From assembly GCA_003217965.1 (NCBI GenBank), contig QHNB01000123.1, forward strand, positions 1 to 7,117: 7,117 nt of DNA. Direction: 5' to 3'. The stretch comes from Verrucomicrobiota bacterium. Lineage in GTDB: Bacteria > Verrucomicrobiota > Verrucomicrobiia > Chthoniobacterales > UBA10450. The notes under the pieces are model-generated. The model made no database searches, had not been told where the DNA came from, and saw only the letters and a program-made list of their open reading frames with translations. How positions within the stretch are numbered: the stretch's first letter is position 1; each line of letters begins with the position of its first letter. This document shows positions 6,609-7,117 of this stretch, piece after piece. A program made the position numbers and the translations under genes.

Positions 6609-7048
6609 TGAACACGGCGTGCAGAATCGCAGTCAGCACGGTTCTGGCAATCGGCCTACTGCGGGCGACCAGCTTTGCCTCAGTTGACGATGCCCAATCG
6701 TTCGCTCTGCAGGCGGCTGAACCCTACGTCAAGGAAGGGTTTCAGGTACGCGAGGATTACTGGGGCGGCGATTTGGGGGCAGGGGAAAAAAAGGCGGTAC
6801 GGCAGCAGCTTTTTAAAGGGAACGAATATTGGTTTTGGATGGGAACAGAAGTCGAGCGCGCAAAAATCTCTGTCCATATTTACGATTCGGAAGGAAAGTT
6901 GGTGGAGCAACCGGACAGCTGGCAGAAAGGTCACTTCGCAGCCGCGCACGTAATTCCGAGCGGCACCGGCAGTTATTTCATCATTGTTGCAGTCGAGGAG
7001 TCCCCCGAGGAACGAACCCATTGGGCGCTCGTTTACGGGTTCCGTTAA
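6608..7048 (+). CDS. Uncharacterised small exported protein
   Basis: I cannot assign a named family. ATG 6608 shares one base with the upstream TGA (TGATG), so the two genes are probably translationally coupled; GTG 6605, one codon earlier, is possible but less likely. The 146-residue product begins with a clear signal peptide: R6, a hydrophobic core IAVSTVLAIGLL (7-18) and a likely cleavage after SFA (22-24). The mature part of about 120 residues is rich in aromatic residues and alternating beta-like segments: QQLFKGNEYWFWMG (66-79), AKISVHIYDSEGKLV (85-99), then a GTGSYFIIVAV stretch and a final HWALVYGF. The order 'large residue - KG - Y.F', 'hydrophobic - YD.EG' and 'G.Y.I.V' loosely resembles secreted beta-sandwich modules of the PPC type. 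This is only a fold-level impression. No transmembrane helix beyond the signal and no catalytic motif is seen. It probably acts in the periplasm or at the cell surface. Confidence 0.8.
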   Translation: MNTACRIAVSTVLAIGLLRATSFASVDDAQSFALQAAEPYVKEGFQVREDYWGGDLGAGEKKAVRQQLFKGNEYWFWMGTEVERAKISVHIYDSEGKLVEQPDSWQKGHFAAAHVIPSGTGSYFIIVAVEESPEERTHWALVYGFR

Positions 7049-7117
7049 TGCGAAGCAGCACGACTCCGGTCCGAACTGCCTGTTTGCGATTGGCTCATTG
7101 ATTCCGCAATGACCGAA

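Noticed and set aside
6785..6793. A AAA AAG heptamer in the correct phase for -1 frameshifting in the second exported-protein gene
   Set aside because: The -1 frame ends at a TAA within eight codons. I see no strong downstream stem-loop, and the zero-frame protein continues sensibly to 7048. It is probably just Glu-Lys-Lys codons, though the A7 run is a plausible place for sequencing error.
7095..7112. TCATTG-attccg-CAATGA inverted repeat near the right edge, as a terminator
   Set aside because: The stem is only six mostly AT pairs and no T run follows in the visible bases. The ATG at 7109 (Met-Thr-Glu) might instead start another gene, but three codons are too few to call.

Overview
The window looks like ordinary chromosome from a Gram-negative bacterium of moderate G+C (a little over half by eye). 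It carries four lipopolysaccharide (LPS) inner-core and nucleotide genes, two housekeeping genes, and two genes for apparently exported proteins of unknown function. The adjacent, overlapping kdsB-pyrG pair recalls the arrangement known from Chlamydia. Together with weak Shine-Dalgarno signals, this makes a member of the Planctomycetes-Verrucomicrobia-Chlamydiae group, perhaps a soil verrucomicrobium, a reasonable guess. That assignment is inference and rests mainly on gene order. No rRNA, tRNA, CRISPR array, insertion sequence or phage gene was seen.

Layout. From the left edge to 1849 (+ strand) lie the 3' part of purK (purine synthesis) and an overlapping sua5-type gene (tRNA t6A synthesis), whose best start is a TTG inside the end of purK. 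A 41-base gap separates sua5, tail to tail, from a minus-strand operon at 5765-1891. Read in transcription order this is rfaE1/hldA (heptose 7-phosphate kinase), gmhB (heptose bisphosphate phosphatase), kdsB (CMP-Kdo synthetase) and pyrG (CTP synthase). Each junction overlaps by 4 or 8 bases. A 142-base divergent spacer (5766-5907) holds the likely promoter. To its right, on the + strand, are two genes in tandem (5908-6608 and 6608-7048) that I cannot name. Both appear to begin with signal peptides, and the first seems to carry a one-base frameshift just after its signal-peptide codons.

How the genes fit together. RfaE1 and GmhB are two consecutive steps toward ADP-heptose. KdsB activates Kdo with CTP, and PyrG makes that CTP. 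The operon therefore bundles precursor supply for LPS inner core with the nucleotide one of its enzymes consumes. The isomerase GmhA, the heptose adenylyltransferase and the epimerase are not in the window. purK and sua5 are unrelated in pathway and are probably linked only by cotranscription.

I found no convincing new biological system. The points most worth checking are the apparent frameshift near 5982-5985, the two uncharacterised exported proteins, the degraded zinc-binding loop in GmhB, and a small GC hairpin overlapping the pyrG ribosome binding site.
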